From positions 1,550,001-1,614,000 of the forward strand of contig NC_014306.1 of the NCBI RefSeq assembly GCF_000196615.1: a stretch of 64,000 nucleotides of DNA, given 5' to 3'. This DNA comes from Erwinia billingiae Eb661. GTDB taxonomy: Bacteria; Pseudomonadota; Gammaproteobacteria; Enterobacterales; Enterobacteriaceae. Below, in pieces: positions 19,184-27,789 of the stretch. A program made the translations under genes and the position numbers. How positions within the stretch are numbered: the first letter of the stretch is position 1; each line of letters opens with the position of its first letter. The notes beneath the pieces are model-generated. The model ran no database searches, was not told the DNA's origin, and saw nothing but the letters and a program-made list of their open reading frames with translations.

Positions 19184-20112
19184 TCCACTTTAACCAGGTC
19201 AGCAAATACTTTGCCGGAAAAGCGGCGGTCAGCGAGTTAACCCTGAATATCGCCAAAGGCGAATTTACCGTGCTGATCGGCACGTCCGGCTCCGGCAAGT
19301 CCACCACGCTAAAGATGATCAACCGGCTGATCGAACACGATCGGGGCACCATTGAATTTGCCGGTGAGGAGATCCGCAGCTTCAATCCGCAGATCCTGCG
19401 CCGCCGGATGGGCTATGCCATCCAGTCCATTGGCCTGTTCCCGCACTGGACGGTGGAAAAGAATATCGCCACCGTGCCGGCGCTGCTCAACTGGTCAAAG
19501 CAGCGGATTGCCGAGCGCGTCACCGAATTGCTGGCGTTGCTCAATCTCGACGAGCAGTTTCGCCACCGTTTTCCGCACCAGCTTTCCGGCGGTCAGCAGC
19601 AACGCGTTGGCGTGGCCCGCGCACTGGCGGCCGATCCCGAAGTGCTGCTGATGGATGAGCCGTTTGGCGCGCTGGATCCGGTTACGCGCGGCGCGTTACA
19701 GCAGGAAATTGCCCGTATTCACCAGATTTCTGGCCGCACCATTGTGCTGGTGACCCACGATATTGACGAAGCGCTGGCGCTGGCCGACCGACTGGTGTTG
19801 ATGGACGGCGGCAAGGTGATCCAGCAGGGCACGCCGGTCGAATTGCTGACCCAGCCCGCCAACGACTTTGTGCGGGATTTCTTCGGGCGCAGCGAGCTGG
19901 GCATCCGCCTGCTGTCGCTGGGCAACGTTGGCGCGGCGGCGCGGCGCGGTGAATGGCTGGAAGAGGAGGCCATCCCGGAAGAGATGACCCTGCGTGAGGC
20001 GTTGTCGCAGTTTATCGCGCGCCAGACCGACCGCCTGCCGGTGATCGACCGCCAGCAGAAACCGCTGGGCGTGCTGCACTTCGCCGATTTGCTGCGGCAG
20101 AGGAGGGAGTAA
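19180..20112 (+). CDS. yehX: Osmoprotectant ABC transporter ATPase YehX
   Basis: A 310-residue ABC ATPase. Walker A is GTSGSGKST, the Q-loop is in QSIGLFPHW, the signature is LSGGQQQRV, Walker B is [11 protein letters not shown] and the switch His is in VTHD. A C-terminal CBS-like tail ([18 protein letters not shown]) is typical of betaine importers such as OpuA/ProV, which sense ionic strength. It overlaps yehY by four bases and is followed after one base by yehW. Confidence 0.95.
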   Translation: MIHFNQVSKYFAGKAAVSELTLNIAKGEFTVLIGTSGSGKSTTLKMINRLIEHDRGTIEFAGEEIRSFNPQILRRRMGYAIQSIGLFPHWTVEKNIATVPALLNWSKQRIAERVTELLALLNLDEQFRHRFPHQLSGGQQQRVGVARALAADPEVLLMDEPFGALDPVTRGALQQEIARIHQISGRTIVLVTHDIDEALALADRLVLMDGGKVIQQGTPVELLTQPANDFVRDFFGRSELGIRLLSLGNVGAAARRGEWLEEEAIPEEMTLREALSQFIARQTDRLPVIDRQQKPLGVLHFADLLRQRRE

Positions 20113-20113
20113 T

Positions 20114-20839
20114 ATGCGCTGGACTCGGGATCCGTTGCTGTGGCTGATCGCAGTGTTTATCGCGTTGTTGGTGTTGCTGCCTTACAGCCAGCCGCTGTTC
20201 GCCAGCTGGTTTCCAGAACTCGACCGGCCAATGTACCGGCAGGACAGTTTCCTGCAGCTGGCGCTGGCGCATATCGAACTGGTGGCGGTTTCCAGCCTGT
20301 TTGCGGTGATCGTCGGGATGGGGGCCGGGATTTTTGTCACCCGTCCGGCGGGAAAAGAGTTTCGTTCGCTGATTGAAACGTTGGTGGCCGCAGGGCAAAC
20401 CTTTCCGCCGGTGGCGGTGCTGGCGATTGCGGTGCCGATCATGGGGTTTGGCGAGAAGCCGGCGATAATCGCGCTGTTTCTTTATGGCCTGTTGCCGATC
20501 CTGCAAGGCACGCTGGCGGGCATTGGCGCGGTGCCGGCCAGTGCCCGCGAAATTGCGGAAGGCGTGGGCATGAGTTCATGGCAGATTTTGCGTAAGGTCG
20601 AATTGCCGCTGGCAGCCAGCGTGATCGTGGCGGGGATCCGCACTTCGGTGATTATCAATATTGGCACGGCGGCGATAGCCTCAACCGTCGGTGCCAAAAC
20701 ATTAGGATCGCCGGTGATCATTGGACTCAGCGGGTTTAATACCGCCTATGTGATTCAGGGTGCCTGCCTGGTGGCGCTGCTGGCTATCGTCACCGATCGC
20801 CTGTTTGAGCGCCTGCAAAAACGCTTCAGGAACGGATAA
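20114..20839 (+). CDS. yehW: Osmoprotectant ABC transporter permease YehW
   Basis: A 241-residue second permease of the osmF system, with about six membrane helices and the coupling motif [20 protein letters not shown]. It begins right after yehX (AGGAGGGAGTAAT before the ATG), so the two are translationally linked. Its last 14 bases overlap the convergent yohO end. Confidence 0.93.
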   Translation: MRWTRDPLLWLIAVFIALLVLLPYSQPLFASWFPELDRPMYRQDSFLQLALAHIELVAVSSLFAVIVGMGAGIFVTRPAGKEFRSLIETLVAAGQTFPPVAVLAIAVPIMGFGEKPAIIALFLYGLLPILQGTLAGIGAVPASAREIAEGVGMSSWQILRKVELPLAASVIVAGIRTSVIINIGTAAIASTVGAKTLGSPVIIGLSGFNTAYVIQGACLVALLAIVTDRLFERLQKRFRNG

Positions 20840-20930
20840 TCAGGGTATAACCGGTCAGCATCACGCCGCCAATGCCGCCGAGCGCCATTAACAGGAAGAT
20901 GAAGATGACGCCAATTTTTTGCAAGTTCAT
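20826..20930 (-). CDS. yohO: Small membrane protein YohO
   Basis: A 34-residue protein found by reading the minus strand after yehW: it begins [18 protein letters not shown] and ends TGYTLIIRS. It has one hydrophobic helix with the [11 protein letters not shown] motif that I recall in E. coli YohO (35 residues), and the same place between yehW and mlrA. The ribosome site is weak. The function is unknown; a single-pass inner-membrane protein is expected. Confidence 0.85.
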   Translation of the reverse strand: MNLQKIGVIFIFLLMALGGIGGVMLTGYTLIIRS

Positions 20931-21015
20931 GCCGGTGTGTCCATGGTGGTCTGCCGCTGAAAGAGGGCGAAGTATAACGCCATTCGCCCTCGCGGGTTAA
21001 GCCTTTGCTGTCATT

Positions 21016-21549
21016 TTATTGCCCGGCCGGCTGCTCTTTGTTGAAGAAAATGGTGACGCGCGCCACTTCAACGCCCAGCTTTTTCATCGACGTTACGTTC
21101 ATCAGATGCGTGGCATCCTGCTGATAAATCCAGTCATCAAAGTTCAACTTGTAGCTGCTGCTGTCGGTTTTGACCGTCATCGCATATTGCCAGTTGAAGG
21201 CGTTGCCCGCCGCATGACCCTTGGCGGTGCCAATGATATCGCCCGCCGTGCCGACATAGCTACCATCCTCCAGCTTGCGGATATGCCAGACGCGGCTCTG
21301 TTTTTCACCATCATCGTAAACAAACTGCTCGTTGAGGGTCAGCGTTGGCCCGACCACCGTGCCCTTGATGGTCACTTCAAAGCGGCGGATCTGCTTACCG
21401 CTGTAATCCTGCACCATGCCCCAGGCGCGGGACTGGCCGTTAAACCACTGGAAAATATCTATCTTCGGCTGGGCCTGCTGATAATCTTCTATTTTCGCGC
21501 CGCAACCTGTCAGCAGCAGCGCACCAATTAACATCAGGGATTTCCACAT
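21016..21549 (-). CDS. DUF3833 lipoprotein
   Basis: A 177-residue predicted lipoprotein: MWKSLMLIGALLLTGCGAK gives a lipobox LTGC with Cys16 as the acylated residue. The mature domain (FNGQSRAWGMVQDYSGKQ, then FVYDDGEKQSRVWHIRK) matches the DUF3833 pattern. It is the last gene of the mlrA-led operon, and its start lies at the stop of the chalcone-isomerase-like gene with a one-base overlap. DUF3833 proteins commonly travel with CFA-like methyltransferase/DUF1365 clusters; the role is unknown, probably envelope lipid-related. Confidence 0.8.
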   Translation of the reverse strand: MWKSLMLIGALLLTGCGAKIEDYQQAQPKIDIFQWFNGQSRAWGMVQDYSGKQIRRFEVTIKGTVVGPTLTLNEQFVYDDGEKQSRVWHIRKLEDGSYVGTAGDIIGTAKGHAAGNAFNWQYAMTVKTDSSSYKLNFDDWIYQQDATHLMNVTSMKKLGVEVARVTIFFNKEQPAGQ

Positions 21550-22061
21550 CAGCTACCTCCGGTGAGTGCCCGACGAATGTCGGGATAGGTGGTTTTTTCT
21601 GAAAGCCAGATGGCCAGGAAGGCGTCGCGGAAAGCCGGGTCAAAAGGCTGCCCCAGCGGCTTGATTGGGGAAGCGATCCCCGGCGCCTGCCAGTAAAACT
21701 GTCCACCCTGTTGGCTGGCCTGAAAAGCCAGTCGGGTGCCGTCCGTGACGTCGGGCCACAGTCGGTTTAATGCGGTGATCCACGCCTGACGCTGGCTAAG
21801 GGTGCCAATGTTTTGCGCCTGCCACTGCTCTTCGGTGGCCTGAGTCAGATCCTGATGGCTGATGTCGCGGCGGTAGGTGATCACCAGCGCTAACGGCCAC
21901 TGCTGCGGCGTAAACGTGCCCGCCGGTGTAAACAGCTGCGAATCGTAAACCGTAAACGGTCCCCATGTCAGCGTAGCTTTCCCCACCGGCTGCCAGCGCT
22001 GCCAGTCGGAGGCCTGCGCCAGCGGCGAGAGTACCAGCATCATCAGCAACAGCGATCTCAT
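21549..22061 (-). CDS. Chalcone-isomerase-like periplasmic protein
   Basis: A 170-residue exported protein (signal about residues 1-17, LSPLAQA-SDW) with the bacterial chalcone-isomerase-like fold pattern: VGKATLTWGPFTVYDSQLFT, then ALVITYRRDIS. These bacterial proteins are thought to bind fatty acids rather than to isomerise chalcones. It overlaps DUF2878 by four bases upstream and DUF3833 by one base downstream, so it is co-translated within the operon. Confidence 0.78.
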   Translation of the reverse strand: MRSLLLMMLVLSPLAQASDWQRWQPVGKATLTWGPFTVYDSQLFTPAGTFTPQQWPLALVITYRRDISHQDLTQATEEQWQAQNIGTLSQRQAWITALNRLWPDVTDGTRLAFQASQQGGQFYWQAPGIASPIKPLGQPFDPAFRDAFLAIWLSEKTTYPDIRRALTGGS

Positions 22062-22543
22062 CTCTCACTCCTTTGCAGCAGCCTGCGGGTAAGCGGCAGA
22101 TAAATCGCCCAGCCGATGGCCATCAGGCCAAAGACTTTTAATGGCGACGCGGTCAGTTCCATGCCGCCCAGTCGTTCACCGAGATAATAGGTGAACGGAC
22201 CAACAACGGCGCCCAGCACCGCCAGTAACGGTCCGCTTAAGGCGTAGCGGTGCAGGCACAGCGGCCACCAGCAGGCATAGGCCAGCCATAACGACAGCAT
22301 CCACAGCGGCACCCAGTGTGCGTCGGCGAAATGGAACAGATCCAGCCACAGCCACAGACTGTCCATGGCTAACCCCACCAGCGCCACCGCTAACACCCGC
22401 AGCCGGATGGCGGCATCGCTGGCCCACCAGGCCAGCAGCGCAATGACCACTAACGCGTAAACCGCGCGCTCGCGCATCCCGACAGCCAGCGCCCAGTAGA
22501 GGTCAAACCCGAGCGTCAGCAGCCAGAAGCGCAGGGTGCTCAT
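22058..22543 (-). CDS. DUF2878 inner membrane protein
   Basis: A 161-residue integral membrane protein with about five helices (for example MRERAVYALVVIALLAWWAS and LLAVLGAVVGPFTYYLGERL). The frame is open to 22624, but ATG 22543 overlaps the stop of the methyltransferase gene (ATGA), so this start is chosen. DUF2878 members occur in the same lipid-type clusters. The function is unknown. Confidence 0.75.
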   Translation of the reverse strand: MSTLRFWLLTLGFDLYWALAVGMRERAVYALVVIALLAWWASDAAIRLRVLAVALVGLAMDSLWLWLDLFHFADAHWVPLWMLSLWLAYACWWPLCLHRYALSGPLLAVLGAVVGPFTYYLGERLGGMELTASPLKVFGLMAIGWAIYLPLTRRLLQRSER

Positions 22544-23769
22544 GCCCGCTCCGCGGTGAGCTGAACGGTGCCGATGGTTTTCGCGCGGAAGCCTGCTTCG
22601 CAATAGCATAGATAGAACAGCCACATGCGGCGGAAGTGTTCGTCAAAACGGCCTTTTTCCAGCTGCGGCCAGGCGTGATCGAAACGGTGACGCCACTCCT
22701 GCAACGTGCGCGCGTAATCCAGCCCCATCTCAAACAGATCCAGACTGACGAAATCCGTCAGCTCGTTCATGGTCTTTTGCAGCAAATTGACCGACGGCAA
22801 AAAACCGCCGGGGAAAATATAGCGCTGGATAAAATCAACGCCCCGCGCATAGCTGTCGAAACGTTCTTCGCTGATGGTGATTGCCTGCAAGGCCATGCGG
22901 CCGCCGGGTTTTACCAGCTGCTGACAGCGTTCGAAAAACAGCGGGATATAGTTTTTGCCCACCGCCTCAATCATTTCGATCGACACCAGCTTGTCATACT
23001 GACCGGTCAGGTTGCGGTAATCCTCTTTCAGCACCGTGACCCGATCGCTCAGCCCCGCCGCCTGAATGCGCTGGCAGCTGTAGTCATACTGCTCCTGGGA
23101 AATGGTGGTAGTGGTCACCCGGCAGCCGTACTCGCGTGCCGCGAACTCGGCCATCGCGCCCCAACCGGTGCCGATTTCCAGCAGGTGATCGTTGGGGCCC
23201 AGCCCCAGCTTGACGCACAGACGGCGCATTTTTTCCTGCTGCGCCTGTTCCAGCGTCATCTCCGGCTGCTTGTAACAGGCACTCGAGTAGAGCATCGCCC
23301 GGTCGAGAAACGCGGTGTAGAAATCGTTGCCCAGGTCATAATGTGCGGCGATATTGCGCTTCGCCTGTTTCACGCTGTTGCGGCGAAACGCATGGCGCAT
23401 CCTGTTCAGCGGCGACGACATCCAGCTCAGCCGCGACTCCAGCTTATCCAGCACCGGCATATTGGTGGCCAGCGTCAGGATCACCGCCGTTAAATCTGGC
23501 GTATCCCAGTCACCGTCCATATAGGTTTCCGCTGCGGCAATGCTGCCGCCGAACAACACCCGACGATAAGCGCTGGAGTGATGAACCACCACTTCAGCCT
23601 GGATCGCCGCCTGGCTGTCGCCAAAGAAATGGGTGCCGAGGTGCGGATCGTGCAGACGCAGACCCGCCCCTTGCAGATGTTGCAACAGAGAAAAAATCAG
23701 CCGTCGTGAGGTGGACAAACGTTTGCCCGCTTTACCGCGACGGGTCAGGGTCAGTTCCGGTATACACAT
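22540..23769 (-). CDS. CFA-synthase family SAM-dependent methyltransferase
   Basis: A 409-residue class I methyltransferase related to cyclopropane-fatty-acyl-phospholipid synthase. The SAM site is LLEIGTGWGAMAEFAA near residue 200; the family motif NIAAHYDLGNDFY and the acidic YSSACYKQP are present. It differs from housekeeping E. coli Cfa by its operon. In other bacteria homologues next to DUF1365 and a flavin oxidoreductase methylate or remodel unsaturated acyl chains (for example the singlet-oxygen-induced set in Rhodobacter). The product here is inferred only as a modified membrane lipid. It begins three bases after the DUF1365 stop. Confidence 0.88.
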   Translation of the reverse strand: MCIPELTLTRRGKAGKRLSTSRRLIFSLLQHLQGAGLRLHDPHLGTHFFGDSQAAIQAEVVVHHSSAYRRVLFGGSIAAAETYMDGDWDTPDLTAVILTLATNMPVLDKLESRLSWMSSPLNRMRHAFRRNSVKQAKRNIAAHYDLGNDFYTAFLDRAMLYSSACYKQPEMTLEQAQQEKMRRLCVKLGLGPNDHLLEIGTGWGAMAEFAAREYGCRVTTTTISQEQYDYSCQRIQAAGLSDRVTVLKEDYRNLTGQYDKLVSIEMIEAVGKNYIPLFFERCQQLVKPGGRMALQAITISEERFDSYARGVDFIQRYIFPGGFLPSVNLLQKTMNELTDFVSLDLFEMGLDYARTLQEWRHRFDHAWPQLEKGRFDEHFRRMWLFYLCYCEAGFRAKTIGTVQLTAERA

Positions 23770-23772
23770 CCG

Positions 23773-24486
23773 CTATTTCTCCGACTTGGGGTGGTCATAG
23801 ATCGGCGCGCCTTTGCGCCACAACTTCCAGGCCTGCCAGTAAATGGCCAGTCCGGTTCTCAGGGTGATCAGCGGAAACCGCCACAGATGGTGGCGCAAGG
23901 TCTTGCGGGTCAGCGGCTGATGACGCAGGTGCAGCGTGGCATCAAATTCGCGACCGGCCCGGTGATTCTCAATGTGCACCGACAACGATTTGCCGGGCGC
24001 GGAAAGCCGCCAGTGATAGACCATATCCATCGGGTTAAACGGCGAAACGTGAAACGCTTTCTGCGTGGTTTCGCTGCCGTCTGGCTTCACCGCATAGGTA
24101 TGGCGTTCGTTCCACGGCGTATTGCGCACTTCGGCCAGCATCCAGCGCAGGCTGTCGGCGTCATCGTAGAGGTAGTAAAAATTTACCGGGTTAAACGCGC
24201 TGCCGAGATAGCGCAACTGGGTCAGTAACATCACCCGGCCGTTGAGCTGCTCGCCGGTCAGTTCGGCAATCCGCGTTTGCGCCCGCTGCTTAATGTCGCC
24301 GCCGCCAAGATAATCCTCCTGGCAAAAAGAGGCCCAGGAAAACTTGCCGGGCCGGATGCCGACGCTGCGCAGCAGTGGCAGCTCATCAAGGTCAATCAGC
24401 GGCATAAAAATGCGGTAGCTGAACTGATGATCCACCGGGGTGAAACGCCGGTGACGCACGTGGCCGCTGTACAGGGCGCTGTTCAT
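23773..24486 (-). CDS. DUF1365 family protein
   Basis: A 237-residue protein with the family opening YSGHVRHRRFTPVDHQFSYR and the core SAFNPVNFYYLYDDA, both hallmarks of DUF1365. The family almost always sits between an FAD oxidoreductase and a CFA-like methyltransferase, as here, and is presumed to act on acyl chains. Its ATG overlaps the FAD gene stop (ATGA). Confidence 0.88.
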   Translation of the reverse strand: MNSALYSGHVRHRRFTPVDHQFSYRIFMPLIDLDELPLLRSVGIRPGKFSWASFCQEDYLGGGDIKQRAQTRIAELTGEQLNGRVMLLTQLRYLGSAFNPVNFYYLYDDADSLRWMLAEVRNTPWNERHTYAVKPDGSETTQKAFHVSPFNPMDMVYHWRLSAPGKSLSVHIENHRAGREFDATLHLRHQPLTRKTLRHHLWRFPLITLRTGLAIYWQAWKLWRKGAPIYDHPKSEK

Positions 24487-25748
24487 AGCAATCCCGCCTG
24501 TTCCATGCCGGCCACCACATCCAGCCCGCTGCGAATGCCGTCTTCATGGAAGCCGTTATAGCTCCATGCGCCGCAGAACCAGCTGCGGTTACAGCCATTC
24601 AGCCGCAGCCGTTCGGTCTGGGTGATCAGGCTTTGCAGACTGAACTGCGGATGATGGTAGCTATAGCGACCCAGCACTTTGGCCGGATCGATCGGTTGCG
24701 TGGCATTCAGCGAGACACAAAAGGTCTCGGATGACTTGATGCCCTGCAAAATGTTCATGTTGTAGGTGACGCTGGCGCCCAACAGCTCGTCGCCGGCCTG
24801 CGTATCATCCAGCCGGTAGTTCCAGCTGGCCCAGGCGCGGCGGTTTTCCGGCAGCAGCGACGTATCGGTATGCAGGATCACTTCGTTGGCGCTGTAAGGC
24901 ACGCCCAGCAGCATCTCGCGTTCTTCTGCGGTGGCATCGGCCAGCAGGTTCAGCGTCTGGTCACTGTGGCAGGCGAAAATCACCTGGTCATAGCTCTCCT
25001 CACCGCGCGCGCTGTGCAGGGTCACACCCTGTGGATGACGCACCGCTTTCAGCACCGGTGTGGCAAGATGTACGGTGAGCTTGTCGCCCACCAGCGCGAT
25101 CAGCCGGCGGATATATTCTCTGGACCCGCCTGGCACCACATACCACTGCGGGCGCTGGCTCAAATCCAGCAGGCCGTGATGGTTAAAGAAGTGCAGAAAC
25201 AGCGACAGCGGCATCTGGCGGATCTCAGCCAGTGACGTTGACCAAATCGCCGCGCCCATGGGCAGAATGTAGTGCTGGGCGAAGAACTGGCTGAAGCCCT
25301 CATGCTGCAAAAAATCATCCAGCGTTCCCTGCTCCGACTGATGTTCCAGCCAGGCCTTGCCGCGTTTATTGAAACGCACGATTTCCATCAGGAAACGCCA
25401 GAAGCTCGGCTTTAACAGGTTGCTGCGTTGAGCAAACAGCGTGCTCAGCGTATGGCCGTTGTACTCCAGGCCGCTGCGATTGTTGCGCACCGAGAAGCTC
25501 ATTTCGGTCGGCCTGCTTTCCAGCCCCAGCTCGGCGATCAGCGATAGAAAACGCGGATAGGTCCGATCGTTGTAAACGATAAAACCGGTATCAATCGCCC
25601 AGCGTTTGCCCGCCAGTTCCACGTCAACCGTCGCGGTATGTCCGCCCAGCGTGTCGCCGGCCTCATACAGATGCACTTCTGCTTTGTTTGCCAGCTTCCA
25701 TGCACAGCTGAGCCCGGAAATCCCACTGCCTACAATCGCAATTCTCAA
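24483..25748 (-). CDS. NAD(P)/FAD-dependent amine-oxidase-type oxidoreductase
   Basis: A 421-residue flavoprotein. The N-terminal dinucleotide-binding motif is IAIVGSGISGLSCAW, followed by YEAGDTLGGHTATV; the C-terminal FAD motif is GAWSYNGFHEDGIRSGLDV. It belongs to the amine oxidase/desaturase-like superfamily found beside DUF1365 and CFA-type methyltransferases. It likely oxidises a lipid acyl chain, but this is by context only. It starts three bases after the SDR stop. Confidence 0.87.
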   Translation of the reverse strand: MRIAIVGSGISGLSCAWKLANKAEVHLYEAGDTLGGHTATVDVELAGKRWAIDTGFIVYNDRTYPRFLSLIAELGLESRPTEMSFSVRNNRSGLEYNGHTLSTLFAQRSNLLKPSFWRFLMEIVRFNKRGKAWLEHQSEQGTLDDFLQHEGFSQFFAQHYILPMGAAIWSTSLAEIRQMPLSLFLHFFNHHGLLDLSQRPQWYVVPGGSREYIRRLIALVGDKLTVHLATPVLKAVRHPQGVTLHSARGEESYDQVIFACHSDQTLNLLADATAEEREMLLGVPYSANEVILHTDTSLLPENRRAWASWNYRLDDTQAGDELLGASVTYNMNILQGIKSSETFCVSLNATQPIDPAKVLGRYSYHHPQFSLQSLITQTERLRLNGCNRSWFCGAWSYNGFHEDGIRSGLDVVAGMEQAGLL

Positions 25749-25751
25749 AGA

Positions 25752-26468
25752 TTACCTCGCTATCTGTTGGGTAAGCAGACGCTGTAGCGATACCGGCAGA
25801 CGGGAGGTCATGCGCAGAATAAAGGAGAGCAGGCGCGGGAAGGAGATTTCCGCTTTGCCTTTCGCCAGGCCTTCACGAATGCAGCGCGAAGCCTGATTGA
25901 CGTTGATGATCATCGGCATTGGAAAATCGTTGCGCTCGGTCAGGGGAGTATCGACAAAACCGGGCTGCACCAGGCTGATGGCGATTTGCTGACGCTTCAG
26001 ATCCTGGGCCAGGCTGCGGGCGAAGTAGGCCAGCGCGGCTTTGGAGGCACCATAGGCTTCGGCCCGAGGCATCGGCACCAGGCTGGCGGTCGACCCGACC
26101 AGCGCCACCCGGCTGCCGGGGGCCAGCTGCGGCAGCAGCACGTCCAGACAGTTCACCGGGCCGTTGAAATTGGTGCTCATCACCCGATGGACTTTCTCCG
26201 CTTCCACCACGCCGTGATTAAGGTACTCACAGGTGCCGGCACAGAGGATCACCAGGCTGGCACTTTTACCCAGCAGCGCCTGGCGGGTCTCATTCAGATC
26301 GGTGATATCAAACACGCACAGCACGATGTCGCTGTGGTGTTCCCGCAGCGTTTCCAGCTTGGCGCGATTTCTGCCGCACGCGGTAACGTGCCAGCCGTCG
26401 GCGGCATAATCGAGCGCCAGTTGGTAACCAATTCCGGAGCTTGCGCCGGTAATTAACACCCGTTTCAT
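25752..26468 (-). CDS. SDR family oxidoreductase
   Basis: A 238-residue short-chain dehydrogenase. The cofactor motif is TGASSGIGYQLA, with downstream CAGTC in place of NNAG, and the active site is Y-G-A-S-K (RAEAYGASKAALAYFA) with Ser in GSTASLV. The C terminus is hydrophobic and basic (LLSFILRMTSRLP), suggesting membrane association. It overlaps the NTF2-like gene by four bases, and its stop is three bases from the FAD gene start. Confidence 0.88.
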   Translation of the reverse strand: MKRVLITGASSGIGYQLALDYAADGWHVTACGRNRAKLETLREHHSDIVLCVFDITDLNETRQALLGKSASLVILCAGTCEYLNHGVVEAEKVHRVMSTNFNGPVNCLDVLLPQLAPGSRVALVGSTASLVPMPRAEAYGASKAALAYFARSLAQDLKRQQIAISLVQPGFVDTPLTERNDFPMPMIINVNQASRCIREGLAKGKAEISFPRLLSFILRMTSRLPVSLQRLLTQQIAR

Positions 26469-26896
26469 GGTTGTAACCTCTTTTTAAGCTGCCTGATTAC
26501 CGATCCCAGCACGGGGATCTTTTCGTACAGCATGGCGCCCATGTCGTAGTAATCGCGCTGAAAACTGATCTTATCGTCGCGGAACTGGATGTAGCTGCTG
26601 CCCTCCAGCGTCTGCTCCGCGCCGCCTTGCAGGGATGGGTGCGCATAGAACATTCGCCAGATCAGCAGGGCGTTATTGTCAAAATGGTGAGTCTGCGAGA
26701 CGTCAAACCGGCAGTAGCGCAGGTTTTTCAGCAGTGAAGAAAAGTAGTCCGAGACCACCGGCAGCCCGCGATGTTCACCGACCGGGTCTGCCAGGCAGAT
26801 ATCAGAGTGGTAAATGTCGGCCAGTTGGTTGAGCTTGCTGGCCTCCAGCGTCTGGTAAAACGCCACTAGTCTGGCCAGCGTTTCCTGCTGTGTCAT
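26465..26896 (-). CDS. NTF2/SnoaL-like protein
   Basis: A 143-residue protein with a nuclear-transport-factor-2-like cone fold pattern: LARLVAFYQTLEASKLNQLA then DIYHSDICLADPVGEH, and the late motif QFRDDKISFQRDYYDMG. Family members bind small hydrophobic ligands or act as isomerases/cyclases. It is the first enzyme-type gene after mlrA (16-base gap) and overlaps the SDR by ATGA. The function is not known. Confidence 0.82.
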   Translation of the reverse strand: MTQQETLARLVAFYQTLEASKLNQLADIYHSDICLADPVGEHRGLPVVSDYFSSLLKNLRYCRFDVSQTHHFDNNALLIWRMFYAHPSLQGGAEQTLEGSSYIQFRDDKISFQRDYYDMGAMLYEKIPVLGSVIRQLKKRLQP

Positions 26897-26912
26897 ATGC
26901 CACTCCTCAGCC

Positions 26913-27644
26913 TCAGCTGTTGATATAGGTGATTAAGAACCCCTGTTCGTGCCAGTGCGTCAGCTGTTCCTGCTGTCGGCGGGTGAGGGGTTTACCGGTG
27001 AACACAAAGATTTTTTGGCCCGGAAACAGTTCAGGGCGCGGCATCTCAAGGGGTTCAGCCAGCACATCGATTCGCCAACCCTGCTGCGACAGCCGCCATG
27101 CTTCTAACCAGAGTCGGGTGCGGTCTTCATTGGCCCAACCCATCAGCAACGCGTCCTTGCCAGGTTTCTTACGCGAACCGGTTAAACAGAAGGCGACATA
27201 ATCAATTAAAGCACCATCCAGCAAACTGCACATGGTCCTGGCGGTATTTTGATCCAGCCCCAGCCGCTGTCTGATTGGGATGAAAACGTGGTCAATCAAC
27301 ACATCTGCCGGATTTTCACGACCGGTTGCCGCAATTTTAGCGCGAAGTTTTGCCGGCCTGACATGACGGAGGACCGCCATCATTTCTTCCTGCAGTGTGA
27401 CCCATCCATCATGGACGTTAACGTTTTCGCCTTCTAACAGCGCCTTGACCTTGCCGACAGGGACGCCACTTTGCACCCAGCGTTTAATCTCTTCGATGCG
27501 AAGAATATCTTCGTCATCAAACTGGCGGTGACCGCCTTCGGTCCGCTGGGGTTTTAATAAGCCGTAGCGACGCTGCCATGCCCGTAGCGTGACGGGATTG
27601 ATACCGCAGCGGACTGCGACGTCACCAATACTGTACAATGCCAT
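26913..27644 (-). CDS. mlrA: MerR-family regulator MlrA
   Basis: A 243-residue regulator, the same length as E. coli MlrA, with a MerR winged helix at residues 1-70 ([20 protein letters not shown], then [20 protein letters not shown]) and a C-terminal domain related to B12-binding regulators but without an obvious B12 His motif. E. coli MlrA activates csgD (curli and cellulose). Its position after yohO is conserved, but eight genes are now inserted downstream on the same strand with only a 16-base gap, so it heads that operon and may control it. Paired TGTACA sites lie just upstream. Confidence 0.9.
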   Translation of the reverse strand: MALYSIGDVAVRCGINPVTLRAWQRRYGLLKPQRTEGGHRQFDDEDILRIEEIKRWVQSGVPVGKVKALLEGENVNVHDGWVTLQEEMMAVLRHVRPAKLRAKIAATGRENPADVLIDHVFIPIRQRLGLDQNTARTMCSLLDGALIDYVAFCLTGSRKKPGKDALLMGWANEDRTRLWLEAWRLSQQGWRIDVLAEPLEMPRPELFPGQKIFVFTGKPLTRRQQEQLTHWHEQGFLITYINS

Positions 27645-27697
27645 TCATTTCCTCACGATCTGCCCACTCCACCTAACCGTAGCGAACTCTCCATTGC

Positions 27698-27722
27698 TGT
27701 ACAACTATTATTTTTCTGTACA
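27698..27722. promoter_or_regulatory. Paired TGTACA boxes, likely MlrA operator
   Basis: Two TGTACA hexamers (27698-27703 and 27717-27722) are separated by 13 bases in the mlrA/XRE intergenic region; the second is followed by A to give TGTACAA. The E. coli MlrA box, as I recall it, is TTGTACA-N12-TGTACAA. Site, spacing (one base longer) and place suggest autoregulation and control of the lipid operon. A third TGTACA at 27632-27637 lies inside codons 3-4 of mlrA. Confidence 0.6.
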
Positions 27723-27724
27723 AG

Positions 27725-27753
27725 TTGAAGTTCACACTAAATCCCTGTAGATC
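27725..27753 (+). promoter_or_regulatory. Possible sigma-70 promoter of the XRE-cupin gene
   Basis: TTGAAG (27725-27730) and TAGATC (27748-27753) are separated by 17 bases and point towards the XRE gene. The -10 is poor. The -35 abuts the second TGTACA box, so an MlrA-type protein would touch this promoter too. Confidence 0.3.
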
Positions 27754-27789
27754 TCAATTTAGAGAAACTTTCCCTTTTATGAGATTTTT

